A DNA stretch of 5,818 nt from an uncultured Chloroflexota bacterium (lineage in GTDB: Bacteria > Chloroflexota > Limnocylindria > Limnocylindrales > Limnocylindraceae). How positions within the stretch are numbered: position 1 is the stretch's first letter; the number at the start of each line of letters is the position of its first letter. The notes beneath the pieces were generated by a model. The model searched no databases. It worked only from the letters and a program-made list of their open reading frames with translations, and was not told the origin of the DNA. The position numbers and the translations under genes were made by a program. The stretch spans positions 1-5,818 of the forward strand of contig CAJABS010000004.1 of assembly GCA_903938075.1 (NCBI GenBank). Reading direction: 5' to 3'. Below are positions 1-5,779 of the stretch, piece by piece.

Positions 1-9
1 CGGGGGAGT

Positions 10-402
10 CTAGCCGTTCGCCGCCCCCGTGGCGCCCCCCTGCCGAATTGCGAGGGCCAGGATCGTGCTCATCGCGAGCATGGCCACCTGCGGCGCAAGG
101 GGCCCCCCAGCCAGGATCAGGAGCACGGAGAGCCCCACGCTCACGAGCATCTGGGCTCGGGGAGGGCGGTTGCCAGTAGCGGAGCGCAGGGCGGTCAAGC
201 CGAGCACCAGCAGATCAAGCGCCCCCAGGGCGATGGTCGCGAACGAGGCGTAGGCAACGATACGGTCGTAGCCCCCTTCGGCGGGGAGTGCCCCGCCAAG
301 GAGCCCATAGGTCAGCGCCCCAGAGGCGATCAAGCCAACGCCGCGCACGAATTCAGCGGCAGCCAGCGCGGCGTAGGTCACGAGCACCGATCCCTTCAAC
401 AT
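10..402 (-). CDS. Small four-helix membrane protein, function unknown
   Basis: I do not recognise a family. From the ATG at 402 the product is 130 residues and almost wholly hydrophobic. Four membrane helices are plausible, at about residues 6-34, 47-70, 83-100 and 104-120. A basic loop (ALRSATGNRPPRAQ) lies between helices 2 and 3, and the tail is short, polar and glycine/alanine rich. An in-frame ATG at 450 would add 16 residues (MRLYPCPCRVRATLLC). I prefer 402 because the added stretch is cysteine/arginine rich and unlike a membrane-protein start. In addition, TACGCT sits 7 nt before the 402 ATG, matching the promoter pattern of the other lead genes here. The gene is divergent from the ten-helix membrane protein at 460, with 57 bp between the two starts. 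Its TAG stop ends at base 10. That it is a real gene is likely; the function is open. Confidence 0.72.
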   Translation of the reverse strand: MLKGSVLVTYAALAAAEFVRGVGLIASGALTYGLLGGALPAEGGYDRIVAYASFATIALGALDLLVLGLTALRSATGNRPPRAQMLVSVGLSVLLILAGGPLAPQVAMLAMSTILALAIRQGGATGAANG

Positions 403-409
403 GCAGAGG

Positions 410-415
410 AGCGTA
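410..415 (-). promoter_or_regulatory. Putative -10 element (TACGCT) for the small membrane protein
   Basis: Read on the minus strand, TACGCT is followed by 7 nt (CCTCTGC) and then the ATG at 402. There is no Shine-Dalgarno sequence before that ATG and no recognisable -35 hexamer. The spacing would place transcription initiation at or next to the A of the start codon, giving a leaderless mRNA. This is inferred from agreement with the other lead genes of the window. Because the motif also helped choose the start codon, it is weaker evidence than the others. Confidence 0.45.
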
Positions 416-447
416 GCGCGAACACGGCAGGGGCAGGGGTAAAGGCG

Positions 448-455
448 CATACTCT
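448..455 (+). promoter_or_regulatory. Putative -10 element (CATACT / TACTCT) for the ten-helix membrane protein
   Basis: Two overlapping hexamers precede the ATG at 460. CATACT (448-453) has a 6-nt gap, and TACTCT (450-455) has a 4-nt gap and fits the TACnCT pattern of the other lead genes. The nearest purine-rich run (AAAGG, 441-445) is too far from the ATG to act as a Shine-Dalgarno. A leaderless transcript is therefore likely, but which hexamer serves is not decidable from sequence. Confidence 0.45.
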
Positions 456-459
456 CTTC

Positions 460-1530
460 ATGAGCACAACAACACGACGCACCTCATCTGGCTCCGCAAT
501 CAAGCTGGACGTCATCCTCGCCTCACTCCTGCTAAACGCTGGAATCCTCCTCGCACTCGTTACGTGGATTACGGCTGACCGGCCAGATTTTTTCTCCGGG
601 ATCAGTAACGAGCAGTTGCGCGCCGCAGCATCAATCTTGGCTATTGGTGTTCCGATTGCGATCGTCGCTGCAGGTGCCAGTCGACTGAGTGCGCGTCTCT
701 CGGTGGATCTCGGTACGGGGACGCTACTCGCGCTGATCGCGGCGCTTAGCGCGATCTTTACAGCTGCGGCGGTGCTCCACGCCGTGCTGCCGTGGGACTC
801 CTTCACTCCGATGCGGTTGCTCCACGCCATGATCAATGGGGTCACCATCTTCCTCATTGCCCGAGTCATGGTACGACGTGCACGACAACATCCCGATTGG
901 ATCAGCATCACGGGAACGATCTTCGCCGTTGGCCTCCTGCCGCTCGGGCTACTCTCGCTCGCCGTGGATGCCTTCACGCTCTTCGGTATCCCTGTCGGCG
1001 CGTCTCCAGCACTCGGAGTGACCCCTGCGGATGCGCTGCTCGCGGCACTCTATCTGGCAGCACTGCTGCCTGCGCTCTTCTTTGGGCAGGCGCTCCTCCG
1101 GGCTGAATCCGCACTCTATCGGCCAATTGAGCGCCGCTTCGCTGAGTTCTTCGCAGCGTTTGGTGTCGGCTCGCTCGCCGCAACCGTGGTGCCGTTTGCG
1201 ACCACTCGACTCTACGACTCGCTGCAGACCTGCACGAACGAATATGTCTGCACCCGCCCACCAGGTGAGTGGGTCGTGATTGGCCTCCTTACCGGCCTCA
1301 CCGCGTGGCGGCTTATTCGGGGCGCCGAAGGGGCCAAGCAGCCGCTCCTCTGGATCGGCGCACTCCCGCCTCTGGTCACGACTGCAATCGCGATTAACTG
1401 GTATCTCCCCGCGTGGCTTGGTGGGCTCCCGATCGCGGGAGCTTTGATCGCATTTGGTGGCCTACTCCTCTTGCGCCGCGCTACGATGGCAACAGCGCCG
1501 CGCTCGCGGCGCGCAGCTAAGCGGAGGTAG
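460..1530 (+). CDS. Ten-helix integral membrane protein, function unknown
   Basis: A 356-residue protein I cannot assign to a family. Ten hydrophobic segments are visible at about residues 16-38, 54-74, 87-110, 118-138, 147-170, 188-210, 228-248, 270-285, 295-313 and 318-338. Positive charge falls at the N-terminus (TTRR), in the even-numbered loops (RLSAR, RVMVRRARQ, RPIERR, RLIRGAEGAK) and in the very basic tail (RRATMATAPRSRRAAKRR). This predicts both ends in the cytoplasm. Two cysteines, C258 and C264, lie in the 7-8 loop, which this topology puts outside the cell; a disulfide there is possible. No transporter, glycosyltransferase or protease motif is evident. The start at 460 is the first ATG and is preceded by a -10-like element but no Shine-Dalgarno. 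The glutaredoxin gene follows after 6 bp, so the two are probably co-transcribed. Confidence 0.8.
   Translation: MSTTTRRTSSGSAIKLDVILASLLLNAGILLALVTWITADRPDFFSGISNEQLRAAASILAIGVPIAIVAAGASRLSARLSVDLGTGTLLALIAALSAIFTAAAVLHAVLPWDSFTPMRLLHAMINGVTIFLIARVMVRRARQHPDWISITGTIFAVGLLPLGLLSLAVDAFTLFGIPVGASPALGVTPADALLAALYLAALLPALFFGQALLRAESALYRPIERRFAEFFAAFGVGSLAATVVPFATTRLYDSLQTCTNEYVCTRPPGEWVVIGLLTGLTAWRLIRGAEGAKQPLLWIGALPPLVTTAIAINWYLPAWLGGLPIAGALIAFGGLLLLRRATMATAPRSRRAAKRR
1523..1528 (+). promoter_or_regulatory. Strong Shine-Dalgarno (GGAGGT) for the glutaredoxin gene
   Basis: GGAGGT lies inside the last codons of the preceding membrane-protein gene, 8 nt before the ATG at 1537. It is the clearest ribosome-binding site in the window and fixes the start of the downstream gene. 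It contrasts with the lead genes, which have none. Confidence 0.85.
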
Positions 1531-1536
1531 AACCCC

Positions 1537-1791
1537 ATGAGCGACGCGAAGAAGATCACGGTGTACGGCGCAGACTGGTGCAGCGACTGCACGCGATCCA
1601 AGGGCTACCTCGACGCACATCAGGTTCCCTACACCTACGTTGATGTCGATGCCGACGCGGCCGCCAAGGAGATGATTGAGACGCTGACCGGCGCGAAGTC
1701 GATCCCCGTGATCATCTTTGAGGATGGCTCGTACCTGATCGAGCCCTCCAACGCGGAACTCGGTGCGAAGGCGGGGGTCCCCCAGAGCTAA
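1537..1791 (+). CDS. Glutaredoxin / mycoredoxin-like thiol-disulfide oxidoreductase
   Basis: An 84-residue cytosolic protein with the thioredoxin fold of small glutaredoxins. The first strand (KITVYGADW) leads to the redox motif C15-S-D-C18, preceded by Trp14 as in mycoredoxins. Next come a helix (SKGYLDAH) and the strand PYTYVDVD. The conserved cis-proline segment SIPVIIF (P57) and an EDGSYLIEPSN segment follow. Length and order match the NrdH/mycoredoxin/Grx class. Family members reduce disulfides, or mixed disulfides with glutathione or mycothiol; the thiol partner cannot be read here. The Ser-Asp pair between the cysteines differs from the usual Pro-Tyr/Phe or Gly-Tyr. The gene follows the ten-helix membrane protein by 6 bp with a strong Shine-Dalgarno. 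Its TAA stop overlaps the TAG stop of the convergent HAD gene. Confidence 0.9.
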   Translation: MSDAKKITVYGADWCSDCTRSKGYLDAHQVPYTYVDVDADAAAKEMIETLTGAKSIPVIIFEDGSYLIEPSNAELGAKAGVPQS

Positions 1792-2465
1792 CGCGCGGCG
1801 AGCGGTAGCTCGTCGAGGCTTGCTAGCACCACGTCAGCAATCTCTACTGCGCCCGTCGATGACGGCGCGCCAGGGAGTGGCACGACGACGACACTCATCC
1901 CCGCCGCCTTGCCGGCGCGCGCGCCAGCCAGAGAATCTTCGATAGCGAGCGAGCGCGCGGGAGTGATGCTGATGCGGCGACACGCCTCGAGGTAGACGTC
2001 GGGGAGTGGCTTGCCGCCGGCGACCTCGTCGCAGCTCACGTAGGTGTGTACGACGTCGGCGAGCCCGAGGAGTTCGATCAACGTGGCGATGATGCTGCGC
2101 GGGCTCCCTGACGCAATCGCAACGGGTCCGCGCGCGGCGGCGCGGCGAACAGCGGCAACCCCGGCGGGAATCACCTGCACGCGCCCAGAGCGATAGAGCG
2201 ACTCAAGGTGGTCGATGGTGCGCGTCGCAATCTCGTTGGCATCTGGGTAACCCAGGATCTCCGCCATGGCGCTGCCCCACTGCTGGGTGTTCGCGCCGTA
2301 GAAGCGATGGAAGTCCTCTTCGACCAGGCGACCACCCACTTCGGCGGCGATGGCGAAGCGCGCCTCAGCCCAGAGCGGCTCGGTATCGCAGAGCACGCCA
2401 TCCAAATCGAAGACGACCCCGTCGGGGTTCAACACGTACGGCGGGAGGGTCTGATCTGCAGGCAT
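1788..2465 (-). CDS. HAD-superfamily phosphatase, beta-phosphoglucomutase / HxpB-like
   Basis: A 225-residue soluble enzyme with all four HAD motifs. Motif I is FDLDGVLCDTEP (nucleophile D20, acid/base D22). Motif II is the IASGSP segment (S119). Motif III is K152 in GGKPLPDVY. Motif IV is IEDSLAGARAGKAAG (E176, D177, Mg binding). The insert between motifs I and II, about residues 32-92, is the helical C1 cap, placing it with beta-phosphoglucomutase, 2-deoxyglucose-6-phosphatase and sugar-phosphate phosphatases. A mutase role would also need a phosphoglucose-binding cap and usually a maltose/trehalose gene context, which is absent, so a hexose/pentose-phosphate phosphatase is the better guess. 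The ATG at 2465 is preceded at 7 nt by TACCCT and lacks a Shine-Dalgarno. The gene is divergent from the FemAB gene, 35 bp away. Family call firm, substrate unknown. Confidence 0.92.
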   Translation of the reverse strand: MPADQTLPPYVLNPDGVVFDLDGVLCDTEPLWAEARFAIAAEVGGRLVEEDFHRFYGANTQQWGSAMAEILGYPDANEIATRTIDHLESLYRSGRVQVIPAGVAAVRRAAARGPVAIASGSPRSIIATLIELLGLADVVHTYVSCDEVAGGKPLPDVYLEACRRISITPARSLAIEDSLAGARAGKAAGMSVVVVPLPGAPSSTGAVEIADVVLASLDELPLAAR

Positions 2466-2472
2466 AGGCGCA

Positions 2473-2478
2473 AGGGTA
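2473..2478 (-). promoter_or_regulatory. Putative -10 element (TACCCT) for the HAD phosphatase
   Basis: On the minus strand TACCCT is followed by 7 nt (TGCGCCT) and the ATG at 2465, with no Shine-Dalgarno between. The distance suits a leaderless transcript. No -35 hexamer is recognisable. It forms an inverted repeat with the facing TACCCT of the FemAB gene, 10 nt away. Confidence 0.55.
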
Positions 2479-2488
2479 GCGGGGCGCG

Positions 2489-2494
2489 TACCCT
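2489..2494 (+). promoter_or_regulatory. Putative -10 element (TACCCT) for the FemAB-family gene
   Basis: TACCCT is followed by 6 nt (ACGCGC) and the ATG at 2501. There is no Shine-Dalgarno and no -35 match. The spacing would put the first transcribed base at the start codon. It shares a 35-bp intergenic gap with the divergent HAD promoter, so polymerase bound at one would probably exclude the other. Confidence 0.55.
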
Positions 2495-2500
2495 ACGCGC

Positions 2501-3571
2501 ATGAGTCCTGTTGTCCGAGAAGAGCCGAGCGCCTGGGGGGCACGCCTTCGCGCCGCCGCCGCTGCCGGCGAACTTTCTGACCTCCCCTTCGTACAGCAGC
2601 CAGCCTGGGCCGCATCAAAAGCGCTCACCGGCTGGGAGTCGGTGCGCCTCGTGGCGCACGACGGCACCGCATGGGCCGGCGCGCAGCTCCTAGTGCAGCG
2701 GCTCCCCGCCGGACTCGGCCGCATTGCCTACGCGCCGCGCGGGCCCATTGTTGTGGCGGCGCATGCGGAGCAGGCCGCAGCGCTGCGCGCCGAGCTGCTG
2801 CGCGGACTCTCCGAGCTTCGTAGTGACAGCGTCACGCTGGTACGGCTTGAGCCGGGCGAGAGCACGCCGCTCCCCGATGAGGCCGACCAAGTCAACCCTG
2901 CCGATGATCTGAGCGCCGACCTTCGTGCGCCGTGGCTCGCTGCAGCAACCACCGCACGTATCGCGCTGCATCGCGCACGACCGGTGCAGCCATCGACCAG
3001 TCGACGCATTGATCTCACCGCTGGCATGGAGACCGTACGCGCCGCCTGGCGCAGCAAGTGGCGACAGTACGCGCGACATGCCACGGAGTCGGGCGTGACC
3101 GTGCGCGCCGTTGGTGCCGACGGCGCCGATGCCCTCTACACCGCAATGACCTCGATCTCCGGGCGCACGGGGGTGAAGACCCGCAGCAGCGCGGCCTTCG
3201 CGCACATCGTCAACGCCTTCAACGGTGAGGCAGAGATCCTCATCGCTGAATCACCGTCGGGCGAAACGCTCGGTGCCCTTCTTGTCATCACCACGCCAAC
3301 AACAACGACCGAACTCTTCGGCGGCGCAACAAATTCAGGCAACGAGCTCCGCGCGCCGTATGCGCTCAAGGTCACAGCGATGGAGCGTGCCGTGGCGCGA
3401 GGGAGCGCCACCTACGACATGTGGGGGATCTCAACGCCAGGCATCGCGCACTTCAAGGCTGGTTGGGGCGGAACTCCGGTGGTCTACCCCGGTGCGCTCG
3501 ATGTGGATCTCGATCCGATCCGTGGGCCGCTCGTGCGGCTTGCGCTACGACTGCGCGGATTCGGCGCCTAA
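2501..3571 (+). CDS. FemAB/FemX-family peptidoglycan bridge aminoacyltransferase
   Basis: A 356-residue cytosolic or membrane-associated protein of the Fem family. These enzymes transfer an amino acid from aminoacyl-tRNA to the stem peptide of a peptidoglycan precursor, building interpeptide bridges. The fold is two GNAT-like domains. The first shows the typical opening LPFVQQPAWAASKALTGWE (residues 28-46) and GLGRIAYAPRGPIV (71-84). The central segment (RIDLTAG, then WRSKWRQYARHATESGVTVR at 183-202) matches the family's R-x-x-L...W-R-x-K-x-R region. The second ends with YDMWGI (305-310) and the characteristic FKAGWGG (318-324). There is no obvious long coiled-coil insert as in staphylococcal FemA. 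No mur or cell-wall gene is adjacent. The ATG at 2501 is preceded by a -10-like TACCCT and no Shine-Dalgarno. The end overlaps the opposing membrane-protein gene by 27 bp. Which residue and which acceptor position it uses cannot be told. Confidence 0.88.
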   Translation: MSPVVREEPSAWGARLRAAAAAGELSDLPFVQQPAWAASKALTGWESVRLVAHDGTAWAGAQLLVQRLPAGLGRIAYAPRGPIVVAAHAEQAAALRAELLRGLSELRSDSVTLVRLEPGESTPLPDEADQVNPADDLSADLRAPWLAAATTARIALHRARPVQPSTSRRIDLTAGMETVRAAWRSKWRQYARHATESGVTVRAVGADGADALYTAMTSISGRTGVKTRSSAAFAHIVNAFNGEAEILIAESPSGETLGALLVITTPTTTTELFGGATNSGNELRAPYALKVTAMERAVARGSATYDMWGISTPGIAHFKAGWGGTPVVYPGALDVDLDPIRGPLVRLALRLRGFGA

Positions 3572-4120
3572 CGCCGGAGGGCGATTCGTTCGGCTCGCCA
3601 CCAGGGTGAGCAGGCCATTGGCCATCACCAGCCCCCAGATCAACTGCGGTGCTCCCGTCACGAGGAGACCAAAGGTGCCGATGGCGCTGAGGAGCACGCC
3701 GAAGAGGAGTACGGCGCGATTCGAGCGGCGCGACCAGAGTGCGCGTGCAACCCAGAGCGGGGCGGCCCCTGCCAGCCCAAGCGCAACTACAGCAACCATC
3801 AACACGGCGAGGATCTGTCGTACCCATGCGCCGAACTCCGGCAGGTTGTTCTGATCAGCCAGGGTGGTGAGGATCACGGCGACGTCAATCTGGAACGTTT
3901 CAAAGAGCGTTTCAACGTCGGTGCCGAGCTCGGTGGTGATCTGCGCGCCGAGCGAGACCCAGGTCTGATCCGCGATGTCAGCGGCGGCAACAGCGATTGC
4001 GACGAGACCGAGTACACCCGCAGCAATCAGCACGACCCCCAACAGCCCGTTGCTGATCGTTGCGGCAATCTGCACGATCCCGCGAGGCGACTCTTTCGGC
4101 TCATCCAACATGTAGCTCAC
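3545..4120 (-). CDS. Four-helix membrane protein, function unknown
   Basis: A 191-residue protein of no family I recognise. A short acidic/polar N-terminus (YMLDEPKESPRG) precedes helix 1 (about residues 24-48). A roughly 50-residue polar segment follows (49-98, with several acidic residues). Then come helix 2 (100-126), a basic loop (ARALWSRRSNR), helix 3 (134-155), helix 4 (159-177) and a polar tail. The basic loop suggests that both ends are cytoplasmic and segment 49-98 is outside. It is the last gene of a three-gene leftward operon: its GTG start at 4120 overlaps the phosphoribosyltransferase stop as GTGA. A purine-rich run (AAGGGGGGTGA, 4131-4121) could serve either this GTG or the in-frame ATG at 4111, which lies three codons later. 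I chose the GTG for its coupling geometry. The 3' end overlaps the FemAB gene antisense by 27 bp. Confidence 0.78.
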   Translation of the reverse strand: MSYMLDEPKESPRGIVQIAATISNGLLGVVLIAAGVLGLVAIAVAAADIADQTWVSLGAQITTELGTDVETLFETFQIDVAVILTTLADQNNLPEFGAWVRQILAVLMVAVVALGLAGAAPLWVARALWSRRSNRAVLLFGVLLSAIGTFGLLVTGAPQLIWGLVMANGLLTLVASRTNRPPALGAESAQS

Positions 4121-4587
4121 TCACCCCCCTTATACGGGTAGGTGATCCAACCATCGGCGAGCGCCGCGAAGAAGTCGGGGGCACCAGGCACTTCGCTCTT
4201 GCCAGGCTTGTGATGAACAACGGCGGTACGAACATCTGCGCCCGCGGCACGCGCTCGCTCTGCCACGAGTGCGAGCGTTCGGCCACTCTCCCAGACCTCA
4301 TCAACAATCAGGATCGAGCGTCCCTTGAGAGATTCGTCGGACGGCATGCGCGTAATGGTCGGCGCTGGGCGACGGCCGGCTGCGTCGTAGTGTTCAGCGA
4401 CGGCGATCAGGAGATCGCGAATGCCGAGCCGATAGGCGAGCATCGCGCCAGGTACCAGACCACCTCGGCTAATCGCGAGGATGGCATCGGGGCGCTGCGC
4501 TTCGGGCAGTGCCTGAATCTGTAGCGCGAGCGCCTCAACATGCCCGTTCAGCTCCTCCCACGTCAGGATGAGCGTTTCGGTGCCCAC
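4117..4587 (-). CDS. Phosphoribosyltransferase, hypoxanthine/xanthine-guanine (Gpt-like) type
   Basis: A 156-residue soluble enzyme of the type I phosphoribosyltransferase fold. The signature is SILIVDEVWESGRTL (residues 91-105): the V-D-E pair and the S-G-R-T loop bind the ribose-5-phosphate and pyrophosphate of PRPP. Upstream, ILAISRGGLVPGAMLAYRLG (36-55) holds the RGG pyrophosphate loop. K127 in HHKPGKS is placed where purine enzymes contact the base's O6. The ending DGWITYPY recalls the W-x-x-F/Y-P-W/Y tail of xanthine-guanine enzymes. The likely role is purine base salvage with PRPP; the exact base is uncertain. The GTG at 4587 begins one base after the TGA of the PLP-enzyme gene (TGAGGTG), so translation is probably coupled. 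A longer frame opens at an ATG at 4677, but its extra 30 residues are out-of-frame PLP-enzyme sequence of low complexity. The stop overlaps the next gene's start. Confidence 0.88.
   Translation of the reverse strand: MGTETLILTWEELNGHVEALALQIQALPEAQRPDAILAISRGGLVPGAMLAYRLGIRDLLIAVAEHYDAAGRRPAPTITRMPSDESLKGRSILIVDEVWESGRTLALVAERARAAGADVRTAVVHHKPGKSEVPGAPDFFAALADGWITYPYKGGE
4121..4131 (-). promoter_or_regulatory. Shine-Dalgarno region before the distal membrane protein
   Basis: The minus strand reads AAGGGGGGTGA directly before the GTG at 4120, within the last codons of the phosphoribosyltransferase. From the G-run there are 2 nt to the GTG and 11 nt to the alternative ATG at 4111, so neither spacing is ideal. 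The AAGGGG part gives 5 nt to the GTG, which is acceptable. Confidence 0.6.
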
Positions 4588-4588
4588 C

Positions 4589-5773
4589 TCAGCGGACGTG
4601 GTCGAGCGCCTGGCTGAAGTCGGCGATGATGTCCTGCGCCGACTCAATGCCAACGCTGATGCGGAAGATGCCGCCACGCTTTGGCATCGGATAGACCAAC
4701 GTATCGACCTCGCCGAGGCTCACCCCAACGGCGCACATCTGTACGTGATCGCTAAAGGCGCGCATCGCGTCGAGCGGATCAACGCCGGCTGCAGCGCGTG
4801 GCTTGAAGGAGAGCATGCCGCCCCAGCCACTCTTCAGGAGTCGATCGGCCACTACGCGGTCTGGGTGTGAGGCGAGGCTCGGATGGCGAACCCACTCGAC
4901 CTTCTCGTGGCCCTCAAGGAACGCAGCGACAGCGCTCGCATTCTGGGAGGCGCGTTCGATGCGCAGTGGCAGGGTGCGCGCACCGCGTGCGATCAGCCAC
5001 GAATTGAACGGTGATGCCGCTCCACCAAGGAGGTCGGTCTGTCGACGAATTGGATCCACGAGCGCCTTGGAACCAGCGGCGATGCCGCCGAGTGCATCCC
5101 CGTGACCCGAGACCCACTTGGTTGTGGTCTGCAAGACCAGGTCCGCACCATGTTCAAGCGGTCGCAGCAGCACGGGGCTTAAGAAGGTGTTGTCAACGAC
5201 CAGCAGGGCCCCGTTGTCGTGGGCGATCTTGGCAATGGCAGGAATGTCGGTGATGCGCATCCACGGGTTCGAGAGCCCCTCGCAGAAGATGATCTTGGTG
5301 TTTGGCTTGACCGCAGCCTGCACCGCGGCAAGGTCGGTGATCGGTACCGGCGTCACTTCAATGCCGCGCGATGGGAAGTCTTCGGCAAACAGGATCTGAC
5401 TGATGATGAAGAGGTCGTCGGCGACGATCAGGTGATCGCCCGACTTCAGGTGGGCGAGGAGCCCGGCGGCAATCGCCGACATCCCCGAGGCCGAAGCGAT
5501 CGCGCTCTCCGCACCTTCGAGCGCGGCGAGCTTCTCTTCGAGTGCAGCGGTGGTGGGGTTGTTGGTGCGTGTGTAGAAGTACTTGTTCGGCTCCCAGGCG
5601 AGCGCTCCGTCAACCGCCGACTCTTTCTCATCGGCCGTTTCGAAGGTGAAGGTTGCCGTCTGATAGATAGGGAGATTGTGGGCACGGGTCGTGGGGTCAG
5701 CGCTCTCACCGGCGTGAACCGCCAGGGTGTCAAGCGATGCGTTCTTCAGGGGCTTCTTACCGTCTTTCGCCAT
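4589..5773 (-). CDS. Cys/Met metabolism PLP-dependent enzyme (cystathionine gamma-synthase/lyase family), atypical active site
   Basis: A 394-residue fold-type I PLP enzyme of the trans-sulfuration family (cystathionine gamma-synthase, cystathionine lyases, methionine gamma-lyase, O-acylhomoserine sulfhydrylases). The core is intact. LPIYQTATF (34-42), YTRTNNPT (67-74, phosphate contact from the partner subunit) and SASGMSAI (94-101) are present. VVDNTF carries D194, which pairs with the pyridine nitrogen. TTTKWVSGHGDALGG carries K219, the PLP lysine. FRISVGIES carries R371, the substrate-carboxylate arginine. Two parts deviate. The usual D-D-x-Y-G-G-T segment is DDLFIIS (119-125), so the stacking/catalytic Tyr is Phe122. 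The stretch before FRISVGIE is about a dozen residues shorter than usual and lacks the S-x-M-T-H motif. The reaction is therefore uncertain; a family-level name is safe. It is the first gene of a leftward operon, 17 bp after a tRNA gene, with TACACT 6 nt before its ATG and no Shine-Dalgarno. Confidence 0.9.
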   Translation of the reverse strand: MAKDGKKPLKNASLDTLAVHAGESADPTTRAHNLPIYQTATFTFETADEKESAVDGALAWEPNKYFYTRTNNPTTAALEEKLAALEGAESAIASASGMSAIAAGLLAHLKSGDHLIVADDLFIISQILFAEDFPSRGIEVTPVPITDLAAVQAAVKPNTKIIFCEGLSNPWMRITDIPAIAKIAHDNGALLVVDNTFLSPVLLRPLEHGADLVLQTTTKWVSGHGDALGGIAAGSKALVDPIRRQTDLLGGAASPFNSWLIARGARTLPLRIERASQNASAVAAFLEGHEKVEWVRHPSLASHPDRVVADRLLKSGWGGMLSFKPRAAAGVDPLDAMRAFSDHVQMCAVGVSLGEVDTLVYPMPKRGGIFRISVGIESAQDIIADFSQALDHVR

Positions 5774-5779
5774 GGCGAG

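Noticed and set aside
396..977. A 193-residue minus-strand open frame antisense to the ten-helix membrane protein
   Set aside because: It lies opposite codons that read as clear membrane helices on the plus strand, and its own translation is low-complexity Ser/Arg/Ala with no motif.
3562..3576. A CGGCG/CGCCG hairpin with the FemAB stop codon in its 5-nt loop, considered as a terminator
   Set aside because: The stem is only 5 bp, neither strand has a following T-tract, and the bases also code for the opposing protein; chance is likely in GC-rich DNA.
3225..3854. A 209-residue plus-strand open frame across the FemAB end and the opposing membrane gene
   Set aside because: It overlaps two well-supported genes in other frames, is rich in Arg/Ser typical of shadow frames in GC-rich DNA, and shows no domain.
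4060..4524. A 154-residue plus-strand open frame antisense to the phosphoribosyltransferase
   Set aside because: The minus strand here carries the full PRPP-binding signature. The antisense frame has no recognisable domain.
4588..4677. An ATG at 4677 that would extend the phosphoribosyltransferase by 30 residues
   Set aside because: The extra sequence is low-complexity Ala/Ser/Arg encoded out of frame inside the PLP-enzyme gene, and family members start near the GTG at 4587.
4589..5773. A frameshift or deletion as the cause of the unusual active-site segments in the PLP enzyme
   Set aside because: The frame is open throughout, motifs on both sides of each deviation are in register, and the odd segments keep ordinary residue composition.
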